Shown in pieces: positions 9,535 through 17,799 of a stretch of 64,000 bases of DNA. The position numbers and the translations under genes were made by a program. Position 1 is the first letter of the stretch; every line of letters begins with the position of its first letter. Source of the stretch: Haloactinopolyspora alba (GTDB lineage Bacteria > Actinomycetota > Actinomycetes > Jiangellales > Jiangellaceae); assembly GCF_003014555.1 (NCBI RefSeq), contig NZ_PYGE01000014.1, positions 81,248 through 145,247 on the forward strand, written 5' to 3'. The notes beneath the pieces were generated by a model. The model was given only the letters and a program-made list of their open reading frames with translations. It was not told the origin of the DNA and made no database searches.

Positions 9535-10259
9535 CCGCGCATGCCGAAGCCGAGCACGAGGACCACACCGGACACGCCGGCCCGCCGCGCGGTCCGGCGA
9601 TGCGGGCCTACTGCGCGTCGCTGACCCATTTCACCTCGTCGGTCCACAGCAGCGAGTTGGCCCTGCGCCACGACGAAGCCGCCACCGTCGAGCAGCGCGA
9701 AGAGCTCGAGACCGCGTCCGGGTCCCGGCTTCGCGGCATCGACAAGGCCGGAGCGGAGGCCGCAGCCGCAGCCGAGCACGTCGTCGCCGTACGTGAACGG
9801 CACGGCATCGGCCCGGCGGACACCGGCGCGAGCGCACCGGTTCCTGATCCGCGGGCCATGGGCGCCGATCTCGGCGCGGCGCTCGCGTCTCTGGCCCGGC
9901 GCCGTGACCAGCTGCGCACCGCGGAGGCCGAGTTCGACACCTGGCGGCGAGCCGCGGACCGCACGGCGCTGCGCGTCGTCGTCGCGATCGCGGGGGTCCT
10001 GGGCACCGTCGGCGCGCTCGTCCTGGCGGCGAGCGCCGCGTCCTCGACGACGACGATCGTCGCGCTGCTGGCGGGCACGGCGGTGGTCACGGGCGCCGCA
10101 TTGCTCGCCGCCGTCGTGCTGCGTCTCCCCCAGGTGTGCGCCGGGCCGAGCCTCGCACGCAGCCCCGATCCCGCGGCTGTCTCGCGCTTCGGTGCGCTGG
10201 TCGCGGCGGTCGCCATCGTCGGACTCGCGCTGGTGTCGGTGCTCACCACGGCGGTCTGA
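9531..10259 (+). CDS. coiled-coil membrane protein coupled to FtsK-type ATPase
   Basis: This 242-residue protein is not of a family I recognise. Residues 30-145 are soluble, helical and probably coiled (LETASGSRLRGIDKAGAEAA). Three membrane helices follow at about 145-168, 172-199 and 220-242. Its GTG overlaps the stop of the upstream ATPase, a sign of stoichiometric co-translation. It is a good candidate for the membrane anchor of that ATPase, which has no membrane segment itself; this is inference from arrangement. Confidence 0.75.
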   Translation: MTAHAEAEHEDHTGHAGPPRGPAMRAYCASLTHFTSSVHSSELALRHDEAATVEQREELETASGSRLRGIDKAGAEAAAAAEHVVAVRERHGIGPADTGASAPVPDPRAMGADLGAALASLARRRDQLRTAEAEFDTWRRAADRTALRVVVAIAGVLGTVGALVLAASAASSTTTIVALLAGTAVVTGAALLAAVVLRLPQVCAGPSLARSPDPAAVSRFGALVAAVAIVGLALVSVLTTAV

Positions 10260-10374
10260 TCGGCCGATTTCGCCCTGGGGCGTCACAACGGTGCCACGCA
10301 GGACACCTACACGGACAGCACGCCCACGACAGGGGCGCTGCGGTGAGTCGACATCGTGGAAGGGTGGGCACGGC

Positions 10375-10980
10375 ATGCCGAGCATCAAGGAGTCCGGCGA
10401 GATCCTCATCGGGGTTTCGAACGACCTCACCCGCGGCGGCGACGAGACCGCGCGCGGCCTGACCGAACTGCAACGGCAGGCCGATGCCGCCGTCGAGGCG
10501 TTGAACGCGCTGCGCGGACCGGCCGAGGAGGCACGCACCGCCACCGCCACGTTACGCGCCAAGGCCGACGAGGCGCGCGCGAAGTTCGACGAGTTGAAAC
10601 GCTCCGCCGCGACGACCGAGCAGGCCGCGGGTGTGCTGAACACCGCATGCAGCAACCTCCAGCGTGGCGACACCGACCTGGCGGCCGCGCTCGAGCCACG
10701 TATCCGCCCGATCGCCGCACAGGTCACGACGTTCACCGAACAGCTGCGCGAGACCGCAACCCGCCTCGAGACGGCTGTCGACGGCCTGATCGAAGGGGCC
10801 GATCACATCGGCAAGAACACCGAGCAGCTCAAGGCGGGCGGCGACGAGGTCGGCAAGGGCGCCGCCCAGGTCAGTGATGGTCTGGGGCAGGCCCGGTCGC
10901 GGCTCGGTCAGGTGATCCCGAGCGCGGCGAAGGCCGTGGGCGACCGCGGCCGCGAGGCCGTCCACGTCGCGCGGCGCTGA
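10375..10980 (+). CDS. helical coiled-coil protein in FtsK operon
   Basis: This 201-residue protein is almost wholly heptad-like helix without membrane segments (TRGGDETARGLTELQRQADA, LRAKADEARAKFDELKRSAA). It resembles amphipathic or apolipophorin-like helices and the helical hairpins of secretion accessory proteins, but I assign no family. The ATG at 10375 follows GGAAGG and is preferred over upstream in-frame codons, because the sequence before it reads as intergenic. It is third in a run of four same-strand genes (6766-11402). Confidence 0.72.
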   Translation: MPSIKESGEILIGVSNDLTRGGDETARGLTELQRQADAAVEALNALRGPAEEARTATATLRAKADEARAKFDELKRSAATTEQAAGVLNTACSNLQRGDTDLAAALEPRIRPIAAQVTTFTEQLRETATRLETAVDGLIEGADHIGKNTEQLKAGGDEVGKGAAQVSDGLGQARSRLGQVIPSAAKAVGDRGREAVHVARR

Positions 10981-11009
10981 ACGCGGCGAGCACACAGGTC
11001 CGGCCCGCC

Positions 11010-11402
11010 GTGTCGACCCCGCCTCCGCAGACAGTGCAGGCCCTCGAGGCCGAGGTCCGTCAGCTCGACCGGGCCCGCCGCGCGCTCGAGCACGCCCTGG
11101 CGCATGCGCGCCGCGCCGACGAACGCAGCGCCGCCGACCTGGCCGCCGCGCGCACACGCATCGTCGACGCGACACACCGCTCGGTTCCGGCGGCCGACGA
11201 CGCGGGCATCCCGCAGCGCGTGGCGGACGCCGTCGAACGAGCTTTCGCCGCCGCGATGCGTGCCTTGCACGAACGTTGGGACCGCATCTGCGAAACGATC
11301 CGGCGGGCGCTGGAACGCACTGCCGGGACGTTGGCCGAGAAGGACCGCACCTTGCGGCGGCTGGACGACGCCAGGAGCCGGCGGCGATCGGCCGCGGGCT
11401 GA
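11010..11402 (+). CDS. small coiled-coil protein in FtsK operon
   Basis: This 130-residue protein has a strong coiled-coil start (VQALEAEVRQLDRARRALEH) and a second helical segment near 85-120 (LHERWDRICETIRRALERTA), ending in an Arg-rich tail. No known domain is visible. The GTG start has no strong ribosome site, so it may be translated through coupling with the gene 29 bases upstream. As last gene of the FtsK-type operon it could be a structural or regulatory partner. Confidence 0.6.
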   Translation: MSTPPPQTVQALEAEVRQLDRARRALEHALAHARRADERSAADLAAARTRIVDATHRSVPAADDAGIPQRVADAVERAFAAAMRALHERWDRICETIRRALERTAGTLAEKDRTLRRLDDARSRRRSAAG

Positions 11403-11489
11403 CCGGTCGTTCCCTGGTCGCCGGTCCTCCGTCGTGGCGTTCGTCCCGATGGCGTCCGTCGCCCGGTGCGCTCGGACCTGTCCTCGACG

Positions 11490-11795
11490 TCAGGTGTCGA
11501 TCGACTCGTCGCTCGGGCCCCGCCGCGCCACCATCGAGCCGACGACCATGATCAACACGACCAGGCAGGCGCCGAGGACGATGTGGGCGCTTCCGACGCC
11601 GGCTCCGTCCCAGCCCGGAACGGACCACACGGCGTCCTCCGGCGAGGCGATGAAGCCACGCTCGATCATCCATTGCCGGCCCTCCGTCCAGGCACCGAAC
11701 ACCAGCGGCGCCGCGACCGGCAGCGCCAGCGGCGCCGCGAGCAGCATGACCAGCGCATCGTTGCCAGAGGTCGCCTCGGCCATGGTCGGTGTCAC
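11490..11795 (-). CDS. small two-helix membrane protein
   Basis: This 101-residue protein has two membrane helices (about 15-37, VMLLAAPLALPVAAPLVFGA; and about 70-92, IVLGACLVVLIMVVGSMVA) and a Trp-rich linker of about 30 residues. An internal ATG four codons in (11783) is an alternative start. It lies 33 bases downstream of the degenerate FtsK-like gene on the same strand and is probably co-transcribed. No family is recognised. Confidence 0.6.
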   Translation of the reverse strand: MTPTMAEATSGNDALVMLLAAPLALPVAAPLVFGAWTEGRQWMIERGFIASPEDAVWSVPGWDGAGVGSAHIVLGACLVVLIMVVGSMVARRGPSDESIDT

Positions 11796-11828
11796 CTTGC
11801 CCGTTTTGTGTCGATGGTTGTGTCGATG

Positions 11829-13691
11829 TCAGTACACCCCGTCACTCAGGTGGCGGATACGGACGGTGCGGGTGCGCGACACCTCGGCGGTGCCGGCCCC
11901 GTCGGAGCCTCGCCACTGGATCCGCAGGCGAGTGCCGTCGTTCTCGACCGCGTCCACCTGTTCCACGACCACCCAGCCGGTGTCGTCGTCGATGCGCGCC
12001 AGGTTGCCGGGTTCGAGCTGGGAGACCATGACGATCTCGGACCACCCGCCGGCGTCGCGTCCCGCGCCGGCAGTGTCGTCGGACTGCTCCGTCCGGCGGG
12101 CACGGCCCCAGTCGACCAGCCCGCTCGCCGCACTCGCGTACCCTTCGGTGAGCTCGCCTGACAGCGTGGCTCGCCACGTCGCGGCAGGGCTGTCGCTGCG
12201 CGCACGCGGGCGCTGCACGTGCAGGACGGGGTGCGTGACGACATGTGGGCGGAACGCCTCGATCAGCCGGAGATCCTGCTCGTCACCGATGCGTCGCGCC
12301 TCGCGCGGATCCGGCGTCCAGTAGCACTGCACCGTGGCGGCCGTGCCGTCACCGACACGAACCACGCCCCGGCCGGGAACCGGCTCGGCCGACTCGTCCG
12401 CGTCGGCGCCACGCCACAGAACGGAACTCGCGGGTGCGTCCAACCGCCCCAGCGCGACGACCGTGCCGAGGTCGTCCCGGTGCTGCTCGCGTAGCAGCGG
12501 ATCGTCCGCGCGTTGCACGCTCAGCACGACGACGACGTTGACCTGACCCCCGTGGCGCAGCAACTGGGTGACACGGTCGGACGCGAGGGCGGCACCCGCA
12601 GCGCTCTGGTCGGCGCGGGCGGCGGCCTCGGCGACCGCGGTGGCGAACTCGCGGAAATGGTGGACCATGACGACCAGCGGCTCCAGGTCCGCCGGGCTGG
12701 TGCCGGACTCGACCAGCTCCACCCGGCTCTCCATCTCACGCCAGGCGTGCTCGAGGACGACGATCTGATCGTCCAGTGTCGACGCCACGATCTGCACGTT
12801 CGGCCAGTCGCGCAGCCCGTGCAGGTCGACCCGCCGATGGTCGATGATCCACACCGGCCACCCCCGGACCGCGGCTTCGAGGGCGACCCCGGTCAGCAGC
12901 ACCCGCTTGCCCGAACCCGACCGGCCGAGCACCAGCAGGCTGCCGTGCGAACCTCCGGGATCCCACGTCACCTGTGCGCCCGAGGCGTTCACGCCCAACG
13001 CGACGGGGCGCCCCGGACGCTGGTCGCCCGGTGGTGGCGGGCGATGGATCTTCTCGGTCGTACGGCGTGCCGGTTCCGGATCGGGCGTCGCCTCCGGCTC
13101 CGGCTGTGTACTCAGCGGCCCCGGTGAGCGGCTCGGATCACGGAGCGTGAGCCGTCCGTCACGGGCGTTGTGCCTGGCCACCACGTACTGCTCACCCAGG
13201 TGGGCGTGCACCGCACGGGCGACGGCCTCGGCCCAGCCGGGAGCGGCGTCGTCGACGACCGTGGGATACCGGACGTTGAGCAGATGCGGGATGCCGACCC
13301 ACCCGCCCTTCCACCGTCGCGCGTCCACCTCGAGATAGGTCGTGTCCGGTACACCGATGGGCTCGGTCATGGAGCCCGCGAGCCCAGCCGTCGCCTGGTC
13401 GCGTCGCCGGCGTCGCGCGGCCAGCACGCCCAGCACCGCCGCGCAGCCCAGAACCGGTGCCGCCAGGACCAGCCCCGGGCCAGGCTGATCGAGCACCACG
13501 AGGATGGTCCAGACCGCGACAGCCAGGACGGCGACCGCCGCGGCTGCAGCGGTGAGCGCGGCGGCGCTGAACCCGGGCCGGGTCGCTGCCACCGGCCGGG
13601 TGGCCTCGAAACGGGCGGCGTGCTCGTCGGCGGCGCCCGCCGTCCCCGCGGACTCACCCGGTCGTGCGCGCGCCGGTTCCTGGGCCGTCAC
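11829..13691 (-). CDS. degenerate FtsK/TraB-type membrane ATPase
   Basis: This 620-residue protein has two N-terminal membrane helices (about 45-90), then a FtsK/coupling-protein-like domain. The P-loop at about residue 255 reads GRSGSGKR, so the Ser/Thr after the lysine is Arg. The expected Walker B strand reads LVVMVHHF with no acidic residue. Residues about 540-620 form a beta-rich C-terminal domain (WVVVEQVDAVENDGTRLRIQWRG). The GTG at 13691 is chosen because GGGAGGG precedes it; an open frame extends further upstream without a site. The fold is that of a hexameric translocase or T4SS coupling protein, but the key catalytic residues are missing. It may be a scaffold or pseudo-ATPase. It is divergent from the lytic transglycosylase gene. 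Confidence 0.75.
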   Translation of the reverse strand: MTAQEPARARPGESAGTAGAADEHAARFEATRPVAATRPGFSAAALTAAAAAVAVLAVAVWTILVVLDQPGPGLVLAAPVLGCAAVLGVLAARRRRRDQATAGLAGSMTEPIGVPDTTYLEVDARRWKGGWVGIPHLLNVRYPTVVDDAAPGWAEAVARAVHAHLGEQYVVARHNARDGRLTLRDPSRSPGPLSTQPEPEATPDPEPARRTTEKIHRPPPPGDQRPGRPVALGVNASGAQVTWDPGGSHGSLLVLGRSGSGKRVLLTGVALEAAVRGWPVWIIDHRRVDLHGLRDWPNVQIVASTLDDQIVVLEHAWREMESRVELVESGTSPADLEPLVVMVHHFREFATAVAEAAARADQSAAGAALASDRVTQLLRHGGQVNVVVVLSVQRADDPLLREQHRDDLGTVVALGRLDAPASSVLWRGADADESAEPVPGRGVVRVGDGTAATVQCYWTPDPREARRIGDEQDLRLIEAFRPHVVTHPVLHVQRPRARSDSPAATWRATLSGELTEGYASAASGLVDWGRARRTEQSDDTAGAGRDAGGWSEIVMVSQLEPGNLARIDDDTGWVVVEQVDAVENDGTRLRIQWRGSDGAGTAEVSRTRTVRIRHLSDGVY

Positions 13692-13741
13692 CGCACCCTC
13701 CCTCGGATCGATCTCTCGGTTACTGAAGGTCGGTTCCGGCC

Positions 13742-13798
13742 CCCGGCTGTGACACCGGACCACGGACGAGTCGCCGCCCCCTCGATGTCACAGCCGGG
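13742..13798. promoter_or_regulatory. 13-bp inverted repeat between divergent genes
   Basis: CCCGGCTGTGACA (13742-13754) and TGTCACAGCCGGG (13786-13798) are perfect reverse complements 31 bases apart. They sit in the 186-base divergent gap between the degenerate FtsK-like gene and the lytic transglycosylase gene. The placement suits a dimeric regulator, with looping or side-by-side binding, controlling both units. Confidence 0.55.
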
Positions 13799-13877
13799 AC
13801 GTTTCGACCACCTACAGAGTCAGGCGAGGAGAAGCGGGACGCCGCCGTGCACGACGAGCCGAGCGAGGTGGCCGGAC

Positions 13878-15257
13878 ATGTGGAAGAAGGTCGCCGTCGG
13901 TGGCGTGCTCTTCTTCCTGGTCGCCCCGATGCTCATGCTGGCCGCGGCGTTCGGTCTCGTGTCTGCGGCCGCGTGCAAGTCGATGGACGACATCCCGTTC
14001 GTCGAATGCGAGTTCCTGCTCGAGGGTGGGAACGGCGACCAGTGCCAAGGCGAGCTGCCGACGGGCCTGTCGGCCAACGTGCCGAAGCCCTGGCGTCCGC
14101 TGATCGGCGATGCCGCCGAGGCCTTCGACGTCAACCCGAACTTCCTCGCAGCCATCTTCCTCACCGAGAACGGCAACGTGTGGCGTGCGCCGGACACGGA
14201 CTGGCCCACCTCGTCGGCCGGCGCGGGCGGGCCCATGCAGTTCGTTCCCGGCACCTGGCGCGACTACGGCATCGACGGCGGTGGCGACGGCACCGCCGAC
14301 CGCAACGACCCGGCCGACGCGCTGCACTCCGCCGCCAGCATGTTCTCGGTGTCGCCTGCGAAGGGCGCGCCGATCTACGGATCCACCACGGTCGGCATGC
14401 CCGTGGGATCGATCGGCAAACCATGGCTCCCCGGCACGCTCCTGCACGCGTCCGCGATGTACAACGCCGGGCCGGGAACCATCGCCAACAACACCCGTCC
14501 CGGCGACACGCTCGACGGGCCGGAGTGGGGCCGTGCGTGGGAGGTCCGAAGGTACCTGCACAACGTCCATGCACTCCTGCACAGCGACCTGACCAAGAGC
14601 GGCGTCACCCCCCAGAACGGTTACACCGGACAGGCGGGTGGCCGGTACGACCACAACGGCGACTTCATCGCCGCATGGGCCGATCCGCACGGCCTCGGCG
14701 TCGGTGACGGAGGTAGCCGTGACGGTCCCGCACCCGATCCCTGCGCACCACCGACCGGTGACCTCGGCTCCGTCGTGCAGATCGCGCGCAAGGAGTTCGA
14801 ACGTGGCCCGCGTGAGCAGACGCACTGCGGCCGCATCTGCGACGTCTACATCGACGACGGGCACGAGGATTGGTGCGCGGACTTCGTCAGCTGGGTGTTC
14901 AAGGCGGCGGGCGTCCCGTTCAAGCCGACCCCCGGCACGAAGATGTACTTCTGGCGCCACGACTGGCAGATTCCCGCCGTCATGGGCATGGAGGAATGGT
15001 TCCGCCGTGGCGCTCACGGCAGTCAGTTCTTCACTCCGGGCCAGCAGGATCCACAACCCGGCGACGTCGCCATCTACGCCGGCCACGTCAACATCGTCGT
15101 CGCCGTCAACCCGGAACAGCAGACGCTGGTCACGATCGGCGGCAACGAGTCAGACACCATCCAGCAGTCCACCGGGACCTTCGCCACCGGCACCAGCTCC
15201 GGCCTGGTCGGGTACGGGCGTGTCGCCGGTGGGGCCGCGCAGGAGCCCGGCGAATGA
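13878..15257 (+). CDS. lytic transglycosylase-CHAP cell-wall hydrolase, VirB1-like
   Basis: This 459-residue protein has an N-terminal signal anchor (residues 4-30, VGGVLFFLVAPMLMLAAAFG). A lytic transglycosylase domain follows at about 60-240: the catalytic Glu is in FLTENGNVW, and the motifs GGPMQFVPGTW and SAMYNAGPG are present. A C-terminal CHAP amidase/endopeptidase domain lies at about 300-450, with its Cys in DWCADFVSW and His in GDVAIYAGHVN. This two-hydrolase layout is typical of the peptidoglycan-opening component of Gram-positive type IV secretion systems. The ATG at 13878 follows GAGG; the open frame upstream lacks a site. It overlaps the next gene by ATGA. Confidence 0.88.
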   Translation: MWKKVAVGGVLFFLVAPMLMLAAAFGLVSAAACKSMDDIPFVECEFLLEGGNGDQCQGELPTGLSANVPKPWRPLIGDAAEAFDVNPNFLAAIFLTENGNVWRAPDTDWPTSSAGAGGPMQFVPGTWRDYGIDGGGDGTADRNDPADALHSAASMFSVSPAKGAPIYGSTTVGMPVGSIGKPWLPGTLLHASAMYNAGPGTIANNTRPGDTLDGPEWGRAWEVRRYLHNVHALLHSDLTKSGVTPQNGYTGQAGGRYDHNGDFIAAWADPHGLGVGDGGSRDGPAPDPCAPPTGDLGSVVQIARKEFERGPREQTHCGRICDVYIDDGHEDWCADFVSWVFKAAGVPFKPTPGTKMYFWRHDWQIPAVMGMEEWFRRGAHGSQFFTPGQQDPQPGDVAIYAGHVNIVVAVNPEQQTLVTIGGNESDTIQQSTGTFATGTSSGLVGYGRVAGGAAQEPGE

Positions 15258-16060
15258 ATGACGAAAGCACGCGCACCGAACGGCTCAGCACCGGCCAGCT
15301 GGTGCTCGCCGCCGCTGCGCTCGCGGTCCTCGGGCTCATGCTGATCTTCGGCTTCGGCAGCTCCGGTGAGGCCGGGGAGGCCGGTACGGGTGAAACTGCG
15401 GCACAACCGAGGGCCGCGACCGACGACGACACGGATGCAGGAGAGCACGACTCCGCGCCCGAGAGTCAGGACTCGCCGACACCCGCGGACTCTGCCTCAC
15501 CGACCTCGTCGTCGCGGCCTCCACTCACCCCACCGCCCGGAATCGAAAGACCCGGACCAACACAGGCGCCGGAGCCGTCCACCGTCGACGAGACCTCACC
15601 GTCCCAACTGGCGCTCGCCGCCGTGACGGCCGCCTACTCCATGGACTCCACCACCGACGCCGATCCGGAAGAGGCGCTACGCCGCGCCGAGCCATGGCTG
15701 GCCGAGCCGTACGACGCCGACGTCTACGACCTCGAGCGTCTCGGTGAAGACGTCGAGGACGACTGGGACACCTGGGCCGAGCACGACGCGTACGCGTCGA
15801 TCAACACGATTCAGGACGTCATCTCGAACGACCAGACCGCACCCGCTGAGCGTGGCGACACCGCGACCACCGCCATGCGAAAGATCGCCGTCAGCTTTAC
15901 GCCGCTCGGCCGGGACGGCTGGAACGGCTCGGTGAGCGACGACACCTGGTACGTCCACCTGGAACGTCAGTCCAAGTCCGATCCGTGGCACATCACCGAG
16001 ATGCGCCGTCCCGAGTTCTCACCCACGTTCCAGCCGCTGCCGACCGGCACACCCTCCTGA
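15254..16060 (+). CDS. membrane-anchored extracytoplasmic protein, possible T4SS subunit
   Basis: This 268-residue protein has one N-terminal membrane helix at about 17-36 (LVLAAAALAVLGLMLIFGFG). A Ser/Thr/Pro/Asp-rich linker follows to about 110, then a folded C-terminal domain with alternating helix and strand (AVTAAYSMDSTTDADPEEAL ... WYVHLERQSKSDPWHITEM). That layout recalls NTF2-like VirB8/TcpC periplasmic domains, but the match is only structural impression. It starts inside the stop of the hydrolase gene (ATGA), so the two are co-translated and likely act at the same wall site. Confidence 0.75.
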   Translation: MNDESTRTERLSTGQLVLAAAALAVLGLMLIFGFGSSGEAGEAGTGETAAQPRAATDDDTDAGEHDSAPESQDSPTPADSASPTSSSRPPLTPPPGIERPGPTQAPEPSTVDETSPSQLALAAVTAAYSMDSTTDADPEEALRRAEPWLAEPYDADVYDLERLGEDVEDDWDTWAEHDAYASINTIQDVISNDQTAPAERGDTATTAMRKIAVSFTPLGRDGWNGSVSDDTWYVHLERQSKSDPWHITEMRRPEFSPTFQPLPTGTPS

Positions 16061-16131
16061 CGGGTCCGGGTACCACGGGTCCACGCCGGTTATCGACGCC
16101 GAATACTGGTCGGCCCCGCCGATGCTCATGC

Positions 16132-16902
16132 CTAGATCCGTCCACGCGCCGCCCGCTGTTCGGCCTCGTTCACGACGCCGATGATGAAGAGCGCGACGAG
16201 GTACAGCAACCAGGCCAACGCAAGGCCGCCGTAGGTCCATCGCTCGGCCGCTGTAGCGATGTCGCCGTAGGCGAACGGCCAGGCAATCAGCCCGATCGCC
16301 ACGATGCCGTGCGGCAGTACGGAGGCTTCGAGTACGCCCATGTCTCGTGGATAGAGGAAAAACAGGTACAGGCCGGCCAATCCGGCAGTGACCGGGGGAA
16401 GTTGAAGTAGCCACATGAACGCGTCTGGCTCCGCCCGATCCGGCCGGATAAGGTCCGGGATCAGCAATACGGTAAGGCAAGTTGCGAACAGAACAACCAT
16501 TGCGATCTTGCTGACCCGCTTTGCATGGTGCGCTGAACGACTGCGTGCGGCCCAGGCAAGTAGGCGGATCCGCGGAGACTTCTTGACCTCGAAACCCCGG
16601 TCCGCGTTCCAGGTAGTTTCGGCACCCCAGCCAGGGTCCGAGACGTGATGGAAGTTGTCGTCGTTCGTTACATCGGTGACACGATCGGAACCAGGACCGT
16701 TTCGGATGGCGTCATATGCAGCCCGCTCGGTTGGATCACTGAGCGTCTCGTAAGCCCGTGTGACCAGATGAAACAGACCGTCGGTCCCACCTTTGTCGGG
16801 ATGCGCGGAGACGACCACTCTCCGGTGAGCCGCCTTGATCTCCTCAGCGGACGCGTCCGGCGCGACGCCCAGCAATTCGTAATAGTCCGGATCTGGCACC
16901 AT
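16132..16902 (-). CDS. membrane-bound J-domain protein
   Basis: This 256-residue protein has an N-terminal J domain (residues 5-65) with an intact HPD motif in SAHPDKGGTDG and the typical YYELLGVAPDASAEEIKAAH start. It lacks the Gly/Phe and zinc regions of DnaJ. About four membrane helices follow (about 140-160, 168-190, 200-220, 228-248). It would recruit an Hsp70 to the membrane. It is the distal member of the minus-strand T4SS-like gene run, so assembly or unfolding of a secreted substrate is a reasonable guess. Confidence 0.85.
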   Translation of the reverse strand: MVPDPDYYELLGVAPDASAEEIKAAHRRVVVSAHPDKGGTDGLFHLVTRAYETLSDPTERAAYDAIRNGPGSDRVTDVTNDDNFHHVSDPGWGAETTWNADRGFEVKKSPRIRLLAWAARSRSAHHAKRVSKIAMVVLFATCLTVLLIPDLIRPDRAEPDAFMWLLQLPPVTAGLAGLYLFFLYPRDMGVLEASVLPHGIVAIGLIAWPFAYGDIATAAERWTYGGLALAWLLYLVALFIIGVVNEAEQRAARGRI

Positions 16903-16905
16903 CAG

Positions 16906-17766
16906 CTACGACGTCCGGCCATCGCCATGCGATAGCTCTGCCCGATTCACGCCAACCGCGTCGCCGAGCGACCGGTCAGCGTCCAACTCGATGATCCGCT
17001 CGGGCCCCAGTTGTGCCGTTACCGTTGTCACATCCCAGGGCGCGACCGCCAGTTGTCTCTCGGCCTCGTCGGCGGGCATACGCCGGCGCACCTGGATAGT
17101 CTGAGTCGCCGACACAGCGATCATCATGTTCGCCGTCGCACGCACCAGCCCGGCTTCGTGATCCGCCGGCACGCCACGCTCGTTCCCCTGCAGGAGAACA
17201 TCGAAGTCGACCTCCGGCTTCGGCACGACCGCCCGGACCTGGGCCCGCACCGGGGCAGGCAGTAGATCGATAACGTCGACCCAGCCCGGTCCGCCAGACG
17301 TGTCAGCGACATCGGTATCAACGGCACGGTCGGCGGGTACCGTGCCGGAACGCTGGCGGACCTCTCCGACGAACGGTCGACGGCGCACTGTCAGCTGCCA
17401 AGACTCGACGGGCCGGAACCGTGCCCCGTCCATGCGCTCCAGCTGCCGCGAGGCATCGACCACCGCCAACGACTGGTGGTCCACCGACCACGCATACGCG
17501 CGTTCGACGTAGCGGTCCCCACGTTTACGTACGACGGGCTCCTTGGCCCCGTTCACGATGGCCACGATCGGGTCGAGCCTCGCGTCCACCTTGAGCCGGA
17601 CCTGCACCGATGGCGGCATCAGCTTCCACGCTGACCACGCGGGCGCGGCCGCAAAGTCGACGTCGCTCGTGGAGGATGCGCCGGGGTCAACGTCGACGGC
17701 CCGCGACGGCATGCCCGCGGATCGCCGGACCACCTCTCCCGGACCTGCGTCGCGACGTGGCGGCAT
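16906..17766 (-). CDS. uncharacterised soluble protein in T4SS-like locus
   Basis: This 286-residue protein has no membrane helix and no motif I recognise. It has a low-complexity start, then a mixed alpha/beta domain (WKLMPPSVQVRLKVDARLDP, MMIAVSATQTIQVRRRM). The ATG follows AAGGAG. It ends 3 bases before the J-domain gene on the same strand, so they are probably one operon. Base usage is slightly less GC-rich than the neighbours, consistent with accessory DNA. Confidence 0.7.
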   Translation of the reverse strand: MPPRRDAGPGEVVRRSAGMPSRAVDVDPGASSTSDVDFAAAPAWSAWKLMPPSVQVRLKVDARLDPIVAIVNGAKEPVVRKRGDRYVERAYAWSVDHQSLAVVDASRQLERMDGARFRPVESWQLTVRRRPFVGEVRQRSGTVPADRAVDTDVADTSGGPGWVDVIDLLPAPVRAQVRAVVPKPEVDFDVLLQGNERGVPADHEAGLVRATANMMIAVSATQTIQVRRRMPADEAERQLAVAPWDVTTVTAQLGPERIIELDADRSLGDAVGVNRAELSHGDGRTS

Positions 17767-17799
17767 CTCGCATACTCCTTCGATGGTTGACCAGCGAGT

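Noticed and set aside
6766..11402. Type VII (ESX) secretion locus
   Set aside because: Only the ATPase resembles EccC; WXG100 proteins, EccB, EccD, EccE and mycosin are not present nearby.
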